Shown here piece after piece: positions 36,279-46,572 of a stretch of DNA of 64,000 nucleotides. The stretch's first letter is position 1. Each line of letters begins with the position of its first letter. Made by a program: the position numbers and the translations under genes. Under the pieces are notes generated by a model. The model was given only the letters and a program-made list of their open reading frames with translations. It was not told the DNA's origin and made no database searches. The DNA comes from CAVOOW01 sp963697675 (GTDB lineage: Bacteria; Actinomycetota; Actinomycetes; JACCUZ01), in the NCBI GenBank assembly GCA_963697675.1, contig CAVOOW010000005.1, forward strand, positions 434,001 to 498,000. Reading direction: 5' to 3'.

Positions 36279-38362
36279 CTAGTCGTCGTCCCCCGAGCCG
36301 TTGCCCGGCATCGGCATGGTCTGCTGCACCTGCAGCAGGAACTCCGAGTTGGACTTGGTCTTCTTCATCCGGTCGAGCAGCAGCTCGAGCGCCTGCTGCA
36401 TGTCGAGCGCGTGCAGCACCCGACGCAGCTTCCAGGTGACCTGCAGCTCGTCACGGGCCAGCAGGATCTCTTCCTTTCGGGTGCCGGACGGGTCGACGTC
36501 CACGGCCGGGAAGATGCGCTTGTCCGCGAGCTTGCGGTCGAGCTTGAGCTCCATGTTGCCGGTGCCCTTGAACTCCTCGAAGATCACCTCGTCCATCCGC
36601 GAGCCGGTCTCGACCAGCGCCGTGGCGAGGATGGTCAGCGAGCCGCCGTGCTCGATGTTGCGGGCAGCGCCGAAGAAGCGCTTCGGCGGGTAGAGCGCCG
36701 TCGAGTCGACACCACCGGACAGGATGCGCCCGCTCGCCGGTGCGGCGAGGTTGTAGGCGCGGCCCGAGCCGGGTGATGGAGTCGAGCAGTACGACGACGT
36801 CGTGGCCGAGCTCGACCAGCCGCTTGGCGCGCTCGATGGCGAGCTCGGCGACGATCGTGTGGTCCTCGGCCGGGCGGTCGAAGGTCGAGGCGATGACCTC
36901 ACCCTTCACCGACCGCTGCATGTCGGTGACCTCCTCAGGTCGCTCGTCGACGAGCACGACCATGAGGTGGACCTCCGGGTTGTTCGTGGAGATCGCGTTG
37001 GCGATGGCCTGCAGCACCATCGTCTTGCCCGCCTTGGGCGGCGAGACGATCAGGCCGCGCTGGCCCTTGCCGAGGGGAGCGACGAGGTCGATCACGCGGG
37101 TCGTCAGGATGCCCGGCTCGGTCTCGAGGCGCAGGCGGTCCTGTGGGTAGAGCGGCGTGAGCTTGCCGAACTCGACCCGGTTGCGCGACTTCTCCGGCTC
37201 GGCGCCGTTGACCGTGTCGAGGCGTACGAGCGCGTTGAACTTCTCCTTGCGCTCCCCCTCCCTCGGCTGCCGTACGGCACCGGTGACGGCGTCGCCCTTG
37301 CGTAGCCCGCTCTTGCGGACCTGCGCGAGCGAGACGTAGACGTCGTTGGAACCGGGCAGGTAGCCCGAGGTCCGGACGAACGCGTAGCTGTCGAGGATGT
37401 CGAGGATGCCGGCGACCGGCACGAGGACGTCGTCCTCGCTGATCTCCGGCTCGGCCTCGCCCGGCGTGAAACCTTCCCGGCCGGGCCGGCGAGCACGGTT
37501 GCGGTCGCGGTAGCGCCCGCGGCGCCGGCGACCGCCCCTGCCGCCGTCGAAGTCTTCGTCGTCGTTGGGCCCGCCCTGGTTGCCCTGGGACTGCCCCTGC
37601 TGGCGGTCACCCTGCTGGCGGTCACCCTGCTGGCGGTCACCCTGCGGCCGGTCGGTCTGCTGCCGGTCACCCTGCTGCCGGTCACCCTGCTGCCGGTCGC
37701 GCTGCGGCCGATCACGCTGCTGGCGGTCGGTCTGCTGGCGCTCGCCCTGCTGACGGTCGCCCTGCTGGCGGTCGCGCTGCTGGCCGGTCGGTCTGCTGCC
37801 GGTCGGACTGCTGCCGGTCGGACTGCTGCCGGTCGGACTGCTGCCGGTCGGACTGCTGCCGGTCGGACTGCTGACGGTCGGACTGCGTCTCGTCGGACTG
37901 CTGCTCGGTCGGCGCGTCGCCGGCCTGCTCGCGGGACTGGTCGGCCTGCTCGCGACGCGAGCGGCGGGCGGCACCTCGGCCGTCCGTGCCGCTGCTCTTG
38001 ACCGCGGGTCCGCTGTCCCCGTTGACGGCCGGCGCGGCGCTCGAGTCGCCGGCGACGTCGGCCGGTGCGGTGTCAACTGGTGCAGTCTCTGTCGGGGCGC
38101 TGGACGTGCGGGCAGCGCGTGGCGCCCGGGCCTGCGGAGCGGCTGCTCCGCCGCCGCCGTCCTGGCGTTCCTTGATCGCCTCGATGAGCTGGCCCTTGCG
38201 CATCCGGGCCGTGCCGCTGATGCCCAGCTCGCCGGCCACGCTCTGCAGCTCGGCCAGCACCATGCCGGACAGGCCGGCCGCGCGCTTGCGAGGCTTGGTT
38301 GAGGTGGAGTCCTGCGACGAACCCCCGGTGGGGGCGTCGAGAACGGTTGTGGTGTCGGACAC
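36279..38362 (-). CDS. rho: Transcription termination factor Rho, extended N-terminus, two frame breaks
   Basis: About 694 aa hexameric RNA helicase. N-terminal Rho_N domain (MVLAELQSVAGELGISGTAR, then MRKGQLIEAIKE). A long disordered region includes ~20 DRQQG/S/T repeats (37591-37890) and an Arg/Gly/Asp stretch. The CSD RNA-binding domain follows (AGILDILDSYAFVRTSGYLP), then the ATPase: Walker A LIVSPPKAGKTMVLQAIA, Walker B DVVVLLDSITRL, and GGVDSTALYPPKRFFGAARN. Extra bases near 37784 and 36766 break the frame twice. GTG at 38362 has GGAAGGACCGAGA before it. The insertion is a known actinobacterial type that affects RNA binding. Confidence 0.94.
37591..37890. repeat. 15-bp minisatellite in rho encoding Asp-Arg-Gln-Gln-Xaa
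   Basis: About 20 tandem 15-bp units (minus-strand sense GACCGGCAGCAGTCC with variants at the fifth codon: Gly, Ser, Thr, Arg). The right-hand block (37790-37870) has nearly identical units. One unit contains an extra base that breaks the frame. Such arrays change copy number readily. Confidence 0.85.
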
Positions 38363-38783
38363 TCTCGGTCCTTCCTTGTTGCGGTCACGCCGGGTCATCC
38401 GGCGGCCGCTCGTACTGATCGATCCTGCCTCGGACCGGTGCGGGCGAGCAGGGATCCCGTCCTAGCGCGGAGATCGGGACAACAGCAGAACCGTCCTTTG
38501 ACTAGCTGCTGCGGGGAAATTTCGCAGTCACTAGGCGCACTGCGCGTCGCCGGGCTCTGGCCACTTGCCCGAGGCTCCGCTGGTGCTCCGCCTCGTCGAT
38601 CGGACGAAACGAACTGTCAGCGGGAGGCCACGGTCGACATACGTGACTCCAAGAACTGGGTTCCTGGGATCGTGGCGGAGCACCGGCCACGAAGGGTGGC
38701 ACCTGGTGCGATGCTGAGCGTAACACCACCGGGCCGGCATTCGTTCCCCAACCCCTCAGTTGGTCTGCTCGAGCGTGTTGGCC
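38363..38783. other. Intergenic gap / long rho leader
   Basis: 421 bp between the thrB stop and the rho start, both minus strand. I see no gene. A possible extended -10 (TGTTACGCT, hexamer 38722-38717) near the thrB end would give a 5' leader of about 350 nt. Long leaders subject to autoregulation are known for rho genes; whether that holds here is not shown by the sequence. Confidence 0.4.
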
Positions 38784-39696
38784 TCACCACCCCCTGACCT
38801 GAGCGCCCGACCGATCGAGGTCGACGGCCCGCAGAGTCCAGCTGCCGTCGGGCGCCCCCTCGACGGCAGCGGCCACCGCAGTCTCGGTGAGCTCCCTCCC
38901 GCCCAGGACGAGGACGCTGGGCCCGGCACCGGAGACGACCGCGGCCAGTCCGGCGGCCCGGAGCCGGGCGACCAGCGCGAGCGTCGTGCGGCATTGCGGG
39001 CTCGCGGTAGTCCTGATGCAGCCGGTCCTCGGTCGCGGCGAGCAGCAGTTCCGGCTCGGCAGTGATGGCGTGCACCAGCAGCGCCGACCGGGCGGCCGCA
39101 TGCGCCGCGTCGGCGTGCGGCACGCTGGCCGGGAGCAGCCCGCGAGCCGTGGCGGTGGCGAGCACGGAGTCGGGCAGCAGCAGGACCGCGCGCAGCGACG
39201 GCGCGGGCTCGAGGCGCACCGCTCGCGCGCCGGGCGGCTGGGGCCAGGCGATCGTGAAGCCGCCCAGCAGTGCGGCGGCCGCGTTGTCGGGATGGCCCTC
39301 GAACCGCGCGGCGAGACCGAGCACAGCCTGGTCGTCGAGCCGGTCAGCTCCCTCGTGCGCCAATGCGCGGGCCAGCAGCACACCGGCCACCACCGCGGCG
39401 GCCGACGAGCCGATCCCGATGCCGTGCGGGATCGAGTTCTCGCAGCGCAGCACCAGACCACCGCGTTCCTCGCCGAGCTCGGCAAAGGTCGCGTCCATTG
39501 CGCGGACGATCAGATGGTTCTCGTCGCGGGGCACCTCGTCGGCGCAGGCACCCGACACATCGACCTGTAGGACCGACCCGGAGCGCACAGCACTCACGTC
39601 GTCGTACCACGAGAGGGCGAGGCCCAACGCGTCGAAGCCCGGCCCGAGGTTGGCACTCGTCGCGGGAACGCGCACGTGCGCGCCCATCTCACTCAC
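38784..39696 (-). CDS. thrB: Homoserine kinase, one frame break
   Basis: About 304 aa GHMP kinase phosphorylating homoserine. N-terminal VRVPATSANLGPGFDALGLA, the ATP-loop ENSIPHGIGIGSSAAAVVAG, and the C-terminal GLAAVVSGAGPSVLVLG match the family. One extra C near 39000 separates the first 230 residues from the rest (TLALVARLRAAG ...). Start GTG 39696 or ATG 39687. It follows thrC by 16-25 nt in the hom-thrC-thrB operon. Confidence 0.92.
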
Positions 39697-39712
39697 GATG
39701 TCCCGATGATCG

Positions 39713-40769
39713 TCAGAGGCCGAGCGCGGACGCCGCCGCCGCGACGTCGGCGGGGATGGTGGTGGTCGAGATCGTGATGCCGGCCAGGGCCGTCTCGACG
39801 TCCTTGAGCCCTGTGCCGGTGAGGGTGCAGACGACCAGCTGACCGGGGTCGAGCGCACCGTTCTCGTGGCACTGCAGCAGCCCGGCGACCGACGCCGCGC
39901 TGGCCGGCTCGACGAAGATCCCTTCGCGGGCGGCCAGCAGTCGCTGTGCGTCGAGGATGGCCTCGTCGGTGACCGCCTCGACGACGCCCTTCGAGTCGTC
40001 GCGTGCGGCCACGGCGCCGTCCCACGACGCCGGGTTGCCGATGCGGATCGCACTCGCGATGGTGTCGGGGTCATCGACAGGCGATCCCTGTACGAGCGGC
40101 GCGGCCCCGGCAGCTTGGAAGCCCCACATCCGTGGCAGCCCGGAGAGCCCCTCGTCGGCGTACTCCCGATAGCCCTTCCAGTACGCCGTCACGTTGCCCG
40201 CGTTCCCGACGGGCAGGCAGTGGATGTCGGGCGCCCGCCCGAGGGTGTCGACCACCTCGAACGCCGCCGTCTTCTGCCCTTCGATGCGGAAGATGTTCAC
40301 CGAGTTGACGAGAGAGACGGCGTAGTTCGCTCGCGAGGTCGCGGGCCACCCGGAGGCAGTCGTCGAAGCCACCCTCGACCTGCAGGAGCCGAGCGTTGTG
40401 CACGATCGCCTGGGCGAGCTTGCCGGCGGAGATCCGGCCGAACGGCACAAGCACCACGCACTCGAGGCCGGCCTTTGCGGCATAGGCAGCCGCCGACGCG
40501 CTGGTGTTCCCCGTCGACGCGCAGATGACGGCAGTCGCGCCTTCCTCGCAGGCCTTCGAGATCGCCACGGTCATGCCGCGATCCTTGAATGAGCCGGTCG
40601 GGTTGCAGCCCTCGACCTTGAGGTGGACCTCGCACCCGGTCAGCTCCGACAGGTGCTCCGCGGGCACCAGCGGGGTGCCGCCCTCGCCGAGGCTCACGAT
40701 CGGCGTGCCGGGTCCGACGGGCAACCGATCGGCGTACTCCGCGATCACACCGCGCCACTGCTGGGTCAC
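39713..40769 (-). CDS. thrC: Threonine synthase, one frame break
   Basis: About 352 aa PLP enzyme making threonine from O-phosphohomoserine. VSLGEGGTPLVPAEHLSELT is at the N-terminus, with the PLP lysine in GCNPTGSFKDRGMTVAI. CASTGNTSASAAAYAAKAG and, after the break, SLVNSVNIFRIEGQKTAAFE follow. The frame shift is near 40333 (one extra base). GTG 40769 overlaps the hom stop (GTGA), so the three threonine genes form one operon. Confidence 0.94.
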
Positions 40770-42073
40770 GTCCCCTCCACCCTCATCACAGAGCGCACGT
40801 CGCGCACGATCTCGAGCCGGCGCAGCACCTCGACCGTCCCCGACAGGGCGGCATCGGACGCACTGTGGGTGACGATGACGAGGTCAGCGTCCTCCTCGCC
40901 GTGCATCTGCTGCCGGACGCTCTCGATCGACACACCCTGGTCGGCGAAGGCCGAAGCGACCTGAGCGAGCACTCCGGCCCGGTCCGCGACGTCGAGGCTG
41001 ACGTGATAGCGAGTCTGCGTCTGGCCCATGGCGTCGACCCGAAGGTCTGCATAGACCGACTCCCCCGGCCCGCGCGCGCCGGAGAGCTTGTTGCGCGCGA
41101 CGGCCACGAGGTCGCCGAGCACCGCGCTCGCGGTCGGCGCACCGCCGGCACCGCGGCCGTAGAACATGAGCTCACCGGCCGCCTCGCACTCGACGAAGAC
41201 GGCGTTGAACGCTTCGCGAACCCCGGCCAGTGGGTGCGTGATCGGGATCATCGCGGGGTGGGCGCGGACGCCGACCCCCAGGCCGTCCGGCGAGATCTCG
41301 GCGATGGCGAGCAGCTTGACCACGCAGCCCATCGCCCGTGCGCTCGCGATGTCGGCGCTGGTGACGTCCGCGATGCCCTCGCGGTGAACGTCGGCGACGG
41401 TCACCCTGGTGTGGAAGGCGATGCTGGCCAGGATCGCCGCCTTCGCCGCGGCGTCGAAGCCTTCGACGTCGGCCGTCGGGTCGGCCTCGGCGTAGCCCAG
41501 CGCCTGCGCCTCCTCCAGCGCCTCGGCGAAACCGGCGCCGCTCTCCGTCATCCGGGTGAGGATGTAGTTCGTGGTGCCGTTGACGATGCCGAGCACCCGC
41601 CGGACCTTGTCGCCCGCCAGCGACTCGCGCAGCGGGCGGAGCAGCGGGATCGCGCCGGCAACCGCCGCCTCGTAGTAGAGGTCGCCGCCGTGCTTGTCGG
41701 CTGCGGTGAACAGCGTGGCGCCGTCCTCGGCCAGCAGCGCCTTGTTGGCGGTGACGACAGAGGCTCCTGCCTCCAGCGCGGTGAGGATCAGGGAGCGGGC
41801 GGGCTCGATGCCGCCGATGACCTCGATGACCACATCGACGTCCTCGCGGCCGGCCAGGCCCTCCGCGTCGTCGGTGAACAGAGCGGGATCGACACCCAGA
41901 TGTGCCCGCGCGCGCCCGGGTCGACGTACTGCGATGCCGGCGAGCTCGAGCGGGCGGCCCACGCGTGCCGCGAGGTCGCCCGCCTGCTCCGTGAACAGCC
42001 GCACCACCTCGCTGCCCACGACTCCGCAGCCGAGCATGGCGACCTTGAGCGGGCCACCGTCACCTTCGCGCAT
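40766..42073 (-). CDS. hom: Homoserine dehydrogenase
   Basis: 435 aa; reduces aspartate semialdehyde to homoserine, branch point to Thr and Met. Rossmann VAMLGCGVVGSEVVRLF at the N-terminus; catalytic-region GIVNGTTNYILTRM and ALGYAEADPTADVEGFDAAA; C-terminal ACT domain (YHVSLDVADRAGVLAQVASA) for feedback control by threonine. ATG 42073. No frame break. An inverted repeat upstream separates it from the oxidoreductase gene. Confidence 0.96.
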   Translation of the reverse strand: MREGDGGPLKVAMLGCGVVGSEVVRLFTEQAGDLAARVGRPLELAGIAVRRPGRARAHLGVDPALFTDDAEGLAGREDVDVVIEVIGGIEPARSLILTALEAGASVVTANKALLAEDGATLFTAADKHGGDLYYEAAVAGAIPLLRPLRESLAGDKVRRVLGIVNGTTNYILTRMTESGAGFAEALEEAQALGYAEADPTADVEGFDAAAKAAILASIAFHTRVTVADVHREGIADVTSADIASARAMGCVVKLLAIAEISPDGLGVGVRAHPAMIPITHPLAGVREAFNAVFVECEAAGELMFYGRGAGGAPTASAVLGDLVAVARNKLSGARGPGESVYADLRVDAMGQTQTRYHVSLDVADRAGVLAQVASAFADQGVSIESVRQQMHGEEDADLVIVTHSASDAALSGTVEVLRRLEIVRDVRSVMRVEGT

Positions 42074-42158
42074 GACACCAGCCTGTCAGACCGCTCTCAG
42101 GCAAAAGCCGCCAGGACAGAAACGCGCGGCCGCCGGAGCCGCCGTCGATGGGCCAACC

Positions 42159-42247
42159 CGTGCAGGAATGACGGATTCAGCCGATCGCCACCGCAGAGCG
42201 AGCGTCCGAATGCCGAGACGCGCCGATGAGTCCGTCTTTCCTGCACG
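42159..42247. terminator. Long inverted repeat upstream of hom
   Basis: CGTGCAGGAATGACGGATTC (42159-42178) pairs with its near-complement at 42228-42247; pairing extends inward (CCGAT with ATCGG-like bases to 42187/42221). It lies between the 42255-42905 gene stop and the hom start. Same style as the other long intergenic hairpins. Confidence 0.6.
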
Positions 42248-42254
42248 CAACTCG

Positions 42255-42905
42255 TCAGGTGACGACGTGGATGTTGAACGCGTTGTGCCCGAGGCTCACA
42301 CGCAGGCCGATCCAGAAGATGAGGTACATCTCCAGGCCCCGCGCCGCGGTAATGCCGCCTACGTCGCGGATCAAGGCATCCGGCCATCCGAAGCCGCGGA
42401 GCAGACCGCGCACGGTCTCCTTGGCCGCCGCGTCCTCGCCGGCCATGAAGACGTCGTGCTCACCGGGCAGCAGCGAGGGCTCGGCCATCACGTCGCAGTT
42501 CATCGTGTTGAGCGTCTTGACGACCCGAACCGTCGGGAACTCCCGCTGGATGCGCTCGGCCAGGCTGTCGTCACCCACGGGGTCGAGCTGCGGGGGAAAG
42601 CCACTGTCCGGCTTCATCGGGTTGGACACGTCGATCAGCACCTTGCCGGCGAGGTTGTCCGCGCCGGCCAGGCGCAGCACGTCCAGCGAGACTGCGCCGC
42701 CCGTGGCGTTGAGCACCACCTCGCCGTGCGCAGCGGCGTCGGCGAAGGTGCCGGTCCCTGCCCGTTCCGGTTGGGTCGCCAGCCAGGCGGCTGCCTTCTC
42801 GTTCGCGGCGTCGCGCGACCCCATCACGACGTCGTGACCGGTCTCGACCAGCCGCGACCCCAATGCCTGTCCCACCATGCCCGTGCCCAGGACTCCGATG
42901 CGCAT
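42255..42905 (-). CDS. NADPH-dependent F420 reductase-like oxidoreductase
   Basis: 216 aa. MRIGVLGTGMVGQALGSRLV is a Rossmann NAD(P)-binding motif, with VVMGSRDAANEKAAAWL next (the GSR that favours NADP). VLIDVSNPMKPDSG and VVKTLNTMNCDVM are typical of the F420-dependent NADP oxidoreductase/YrpE-type family. Specific substrate unknown. It lies between lysA and hom on the same strand, where mycobacteria have no gene, so it is an insertion into the core amino-acid cluster. RBS GAGAGGAGC precedes ATG 42905. Confidence 0.75.
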   Translation of the reverse strand: MRIGVLGTGMVGQALGSRLVETGHDVVMGSRDAANEKAAAWLATQPERAGTGTFADAAAHGEVVLNATGGAVSLDVLRLAGADNLAGKVLIDVSNPMKPDSGFPPQLDPVGDDSLAERIQREFPTVRVVKTLNTMNCDVMAEPSLLPGEHDVFMAGEDAAAKETVRGLLRGFGWPDALIRDVGGITAARGLEMYLIFWIGLRVSLGHNAFNIHVVT

Positions 42906-42938
42906 GACGCGCTCCTCTCTCTTGAAAGGGGTGGGTGG

Positions 42939-44323
42939 CTAGCTGACCTCGAGGGTGAGCAGGTCGGTGACCGTTTCGCGGCGCAGCAGCAGTCGTGTGC
43001 CTGCCTCGCTCACCGGCCACGACCGGCGGGCGTGGCACGTGGTTGTAGGACGACGCCATCGCGCGGCAGTAGGCACCGGTCGCCGCGACGGCGAGCAGGT
43101 CACCCGGGGCGAGGTCGCCCGGCAGCCAGGTGTCGGTCACGACGACATCGCCGCTCTCGCAGTGCTTGCCGACCACGCGGCTGAGCATCGGTGCGGCGGT
43201 CGAGTCCCGCGACGCGAGGGTCACGGTGTAGTCGGCGCCATAGAGAGCGGTGCGGATGTTGTCGCTCATGCCACCGTCCACGGATACGAACGTCCGCAGT
43301 CCCTTCACCGGCTTGACGGTGCCGACCTCGTAGACCGTGATCGTGCCCGGCCCAGCGATGCCGCGTCCGGGCTCGATGGCCAACAGCGGCATCGCGAGCC
43401 CGCGCGCGGCACACTCGCGGGTCACGATGTCGCGCAGTGAGCGCGCCGTCTCAGCAACGTCGACGGGATCGTCGGCACTTGTGTAGGCGATGCCCATGCC
43501 ACCGCCGAGGTTGAGCTCGGGCAGCTCGATGCCGTGCTCGTCACGGAGCGCTCCGAGCAGGCCGACCACGCGATGGGCAGCGACCTCGAAGCCGGAGGTG
43601 TCGAAGATCTGCGAGCCGATGTGGGAGTGCACGCCCACGAGTTCCAGCGACGGCGCGGCGAGCACCCGACGTACAGCCTCATGAACGTCACCATCGGCAA
43701 GCGAGAAGCCGAACTTCTGGTCCTCGTGGGCCGTCGCGATGAACTCGTGGGTGTGCGCCTCGACGCCGACGGTGGCGCGCACGAGGATCTTGACGGTCGT
43801 ACGTCGCGACGTTGCCAAGCGCTGCGAGGCGTTCGATCTCGTCGAAGGAGTCGACGACTATGCGCCCGACCCCGGCGTCGAGAGCTGCCGACAGCTCGGT
43901 GACGGACTTGTTGTTGCCGTGCAGGAGCAGCCGATCGCCGGGGAATCCGGCGTGCACCGCGACGGCGAGCTCGCCACCCGTGCAGACGTCCAGGCCAAGA
44001 CCTTCCTCCTCGATCCAGCGGGCCACACCGGTGCAGAGAAACGCTTTGGCAGCATAGAAAACCAGCGCCCCGCCGAATGCCTCACGATAGTCGCGGCAGC
44101 GTGACCGGAAGTCGGCCTCGTCAAGGAAGAACGCCGGTGTGCCGTGCTCGCTCACCAGGTCGCGCACGTCATGACCGCGCATCGTCAGGGTGCCCGACGC
44201 CGAGCGCTCGACCCCGAGTGGCCAGACCGCGGGATCGAGCCGGCCCAGGTCGGTGGGCGGGCCGCCACGCAGCGCCTCGTGGAGCAGGTCGCCGTGCGCC
44301 GGGCCGGCCGGGTGGGCGCGCAC
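42939..44323 (-). CDS. lysA: Diaminopimelate decarboxylase, two frame breaks
   Basis: About 461 aa PLP enzyme, last step of lysine synthesis. PLP lysine in ALVFYAAKAFLCTGVARWI; HSHIGSQIFDTSGFE; LNLGGGMGIAYTSAD; AIEPGRGIAGPGTIT; and GKHCESGDVVVTDT, followed by YNHVPRPPVV. One extra base near 43800 and one near 43025 split it into three frames; the real end is SEAGTRLLLRRETVTDLLTL and the TAG at 42939. GTG 44323 directly follows the argS stop. Core argS-lysA-hom order as in mycobacteria. Confidence 0.93.
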
Positions 44324-45985
44324 CTACATCCGCTCGGGTGCGCTGACACCGAGCAGCCGCAGGCCGTTGGCGAGCACGATGCGGGTCGCCTCGACCAGCC
44401 ACAGTCGCGTGCGGTGCAGGTCGGTGACCTCCTCGTCGCCGCGGGGCAGCACCCGGCAGACGTCGTAGAACCGGTGGTAGGTGCCGGCCAGCTCCTCGAG
44501 ATAGCGCGCGATGCGGTGCGGCTCACGCAGTTCGGCCGCGGTCGCCACGACCCGGGGGAACTCGCCCAGTGCGCCGAGCAAGGCACCCTCGCGCTCATCG
44601 ACGAGCAGCTCCGGATGGAACACATCGGGGTCGCCGACAGTCAGGCCGAGGTCGGCGGCGTTGCGCAGCAGGCTCGAGACCCGGGCGTGCGCGTACTGCA
44701 CGTAGAAGACAGGGTTGTCGCTGGTGCGCTTCGCCCACGCGTCGAGGTCGAGGTCGATCATGCTGTCCGTCGAGAACCGGGCCAGGGCGTATCGACCGGC
44801 GTCGGCACCGATCGCCTCGACGAGCTCCTCGAGGGTCACGCTGGTGCCGGCGCGCTTGCTCATCCGCAGCGGCTTGCCGTCCTTGTACAGGTTCACCATC
44901 TGGCCGAGCAGGATCTCCAGGTTCACGTCCGGGTCGTCGCCGAAGGCCGCGGCCAGTGCCTTGTAGCGGCCGATGTAGCCGTGGTGGTCGGCACCGAGCA
45001 TGATCAGGACCCGGTCGAACCCCCGCTCGCGCTTGTCCAGGTAGTAGGCGGCGTCGGCGGCGAAGTAGGTCCACTCACCATCGGTCTTGATGAGGACGCG
45101 GTCCTTGTCGTCGCCGAACGTGGTCGTCCGGAGCCACGTCGCGCCGGCTTCGGTGAACACGTGCCCCGCGGCGGTCAGCCGGCCCAGGGCCTCGTCCAGC
45201 TCGCCCTTGTCATGCAGGTCCTTCTCGTTGAAATAGACGTCGAACTCGACCCCGAAGTCGGCAAGCGACCGCCGGATCTCCTGGAACATCAGGTCCAGGC
45301 CCTCGCTGCGGAAGATGGCCAACGCCTCGGCGTCGTCGAGGCTGAGCACGTCGGGGCGCCGCTCGACGACCGCCGCCGCGATGTCGTTGATGTAGCCGCC
45401 GCCGTAGCCGTCCGCCGGCGTGGGGTCGCCCTTGGCCGCGGCCATGACGGAGGCGGCATAGCGGTCGATCTGCACGCCTGCGTCGTTGAAGTAGTACTCC
45501 CGAGCGACGTCGGCACCGCTCGCTTCGAGCACCCGCGCGAGAGCGTCGCCGACCGCTGCCCACCGGACATGGCCCAGGTGCAGCGGGCCAGTGGGGTTCG
45601 CCGAGACGAACTCCAGGTTGAACCGGTGACCGGCCATCGTCGTCGCACGGCCGTAGTTCTCCCCCGCAGTCACGACGGTGCGCGCGAGCTCGCCCTGGGC
45701 GGCGGAGTCGAGAGTGATGTTGAGGAAGCCGGGGCCGGCGACGTCGACCTTGGCCACACCTGCCGCCTGGCTCAGCTGCCGGGCGATGGCCTCGGCGACC
45801 TCACGCGGCGGCCGGCCGGCCGGCTTGGCGAGCTGGAGCGCGATGCTGGTGGCGTAGTCGCCGTGCTCCTTGACCTTCGGTCGCTCGATCCGCACGGACT
45901 CGGGGACGGGCGCCGACAGGTCGCCGCTGTCCACGGCGGCACGGACGGCCGCGAGGACGGCTTCAGAGAGTTCGGCTGGAGTCAC
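44324..45985 (-). CDS. argS: Arginyl-tRNA synthetase
   Basis: 553 aa class I synthetase. The N-terminal Add1 domain, NPTGPLHLGHVRWAAVGDAL (HxGH), LRMSKRAGTSVTLEELV (KMSKS-like) and the C-terminal anticodon-binding helical domain are present. GTG at 45985 is preferred over the upstream GTG at 45991 because TAGCCT (45997-45992) lies 6 nt before it, a leaderless start. Head of the argS-lysA-...-thrB series. A tRNA-Arg(CCG) gene lies about 1 kb away. Confidence 0.94.
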   Translation of the reverse strand: MTPAELSEAVLAAVRAAVDSGDLSAPVPESVRIERPKVKEHGDYATSIALQLAKPAGRPPREVAEAIARQLSQAAGVAKVDVAGPGFLNITLDSAAQGELARTVVTAGENYGRATTMAGHRFNLEFVSANPTGPLHLGHVRWAAVGDALARVLEASGADVAREYYFNDAGVQIDRYAASVMAAAKGDPTPADGYGGGYINDIAAAVVERRPDVLSLDDAEALAIFRSEGLDLMFQEIRRSLADFGVEFDVYFNEKDLHDKGELDEALGRLTAAGHVFTEAGATWLRTTTFGDDKDRVLIKTDGEWTYFAADAAYYLDKRERGFDRVLIMLGADHHGYIGRYKALAAAFGDDPDVNLEILLGQMVNLYKDGKPLRMSKRAGTSVTLEELVEAIGADAGRYALARFSTDSMIDLDLDAWAKRTSDNPVFYVQYAHARVSSLLRNAADLGLTVGDPDVFHPELLVDEREGALLGALGEFPRVVATAAELREPHRIARYLEELAGTYHRFYDVCRVLPRGDEEVTDLHRTRLWLVEATRIVLANGLRLLGVSAPERM

Positions 45986-46017
45986 CGACACAGGCTAGTC
46001 GGGCTAGCGTGCCCGCC
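45986..46017. promoter_or_regulatory. Back-to-back leaderless promoters of argS and DUF402 gene
   Basis: TAGCCT on the minus strand (45997-45992) and TAGCGT on the plus strand (46005-46010) are separated by 7 bp and lie 6 and 7 nt from their respective GTG starts. The whole intergenic space is 32 bp, so the two -35 regions must overlap the opposite gene, which implies mutual interference. Confidence 0.55.
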
Positions 46018-46572
46018 GTGACCGACATATCCGTGGGCGAGACCGTCCAGGTGCTTTACGGCAAGTGGGGCGGCGGACGGCACTACGAGTTCACGATGTC
46101 GCGGCTGGGCGAGGACGAGCACGGAGTCTGGCTCGGCGCGCCGCCACGCACGACGATCTGGCGGCCCGGGGCGACGTTTCCCTCGTCCACCGAATGGGTC
46201 ACGTGCTTTGCGCGGGCGGCAGGGTGGACCGCGTCCTTCTACCCGCGCGAGGAGCACGACATGGCGGCGTACGTCGACATCACGACCCCGCCGTCGTGGT
46301 CACGCGACGACGAACGGGGGTTGGACGTCGTCGCGATGGTCGACCTCGACCTCGACGTCGTGCTGCGCGTCAACGGTGAGCTGCTGATCGACGACGAGGA
46401 CGAGTTCGAGGAGCACCGGCAGTCGTTGGGATATCCGAGGGACGTCATCGCGGTGGCCGAGTCGACAACCGCAGCAGTGTTCGCTTCGATCGCCGCGGGC
46501 GACGAGCCGTTCCACAGTGTCGGGCAGGCGTGGCTGGCGGGCTACGCCAGCGCCATCAACACGGGTCGATGA
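46018..46572 (+). CDS. DUF402 domain protein
   Basis: 184 aa. FERM-like DUF402 fold with TVQVLYGKWGGGRHYEFTMS at the N-terminus, TASFYPREEHDMAAYVDITT in the centre and acidic metal-site-like MVDLDLDVVLRVNGELLIDD, DEDEFEEHRQSLGYP. DUF402 proteins include nucleoside di/triphosphatases (e.g. the FomD group and Ntdp), so a phosphatase role is possible. GTG 46018 is taken as the leaderless start. Its 3' end overlaps the convergent response-regulator gene by 17 nt. Confidence 0.78.
   Translation: MTDISVGETVQVLYGKWGGGRHYEFTMSRLGEDEHGVWLGAPPRTTIWRPGATFPSSTEWVTCFARAAGWTASFYPREEHDMAAYVDITTPPSWSRDDERGLDVVAMVDLDLDVVLRVNGELLIDDEDEFEEHRQSLGYPRDVIAVAESTTAAVFASIAAGDEPFHSVGQAWLAGYASAINTGR

Noticed and set aside
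37565..37890. CRISPR array, because of regularly spaced short repeats
   Set aside because: The 15-bp units are contiguous with no spacers, stay in codon phase and encode part of Rho.
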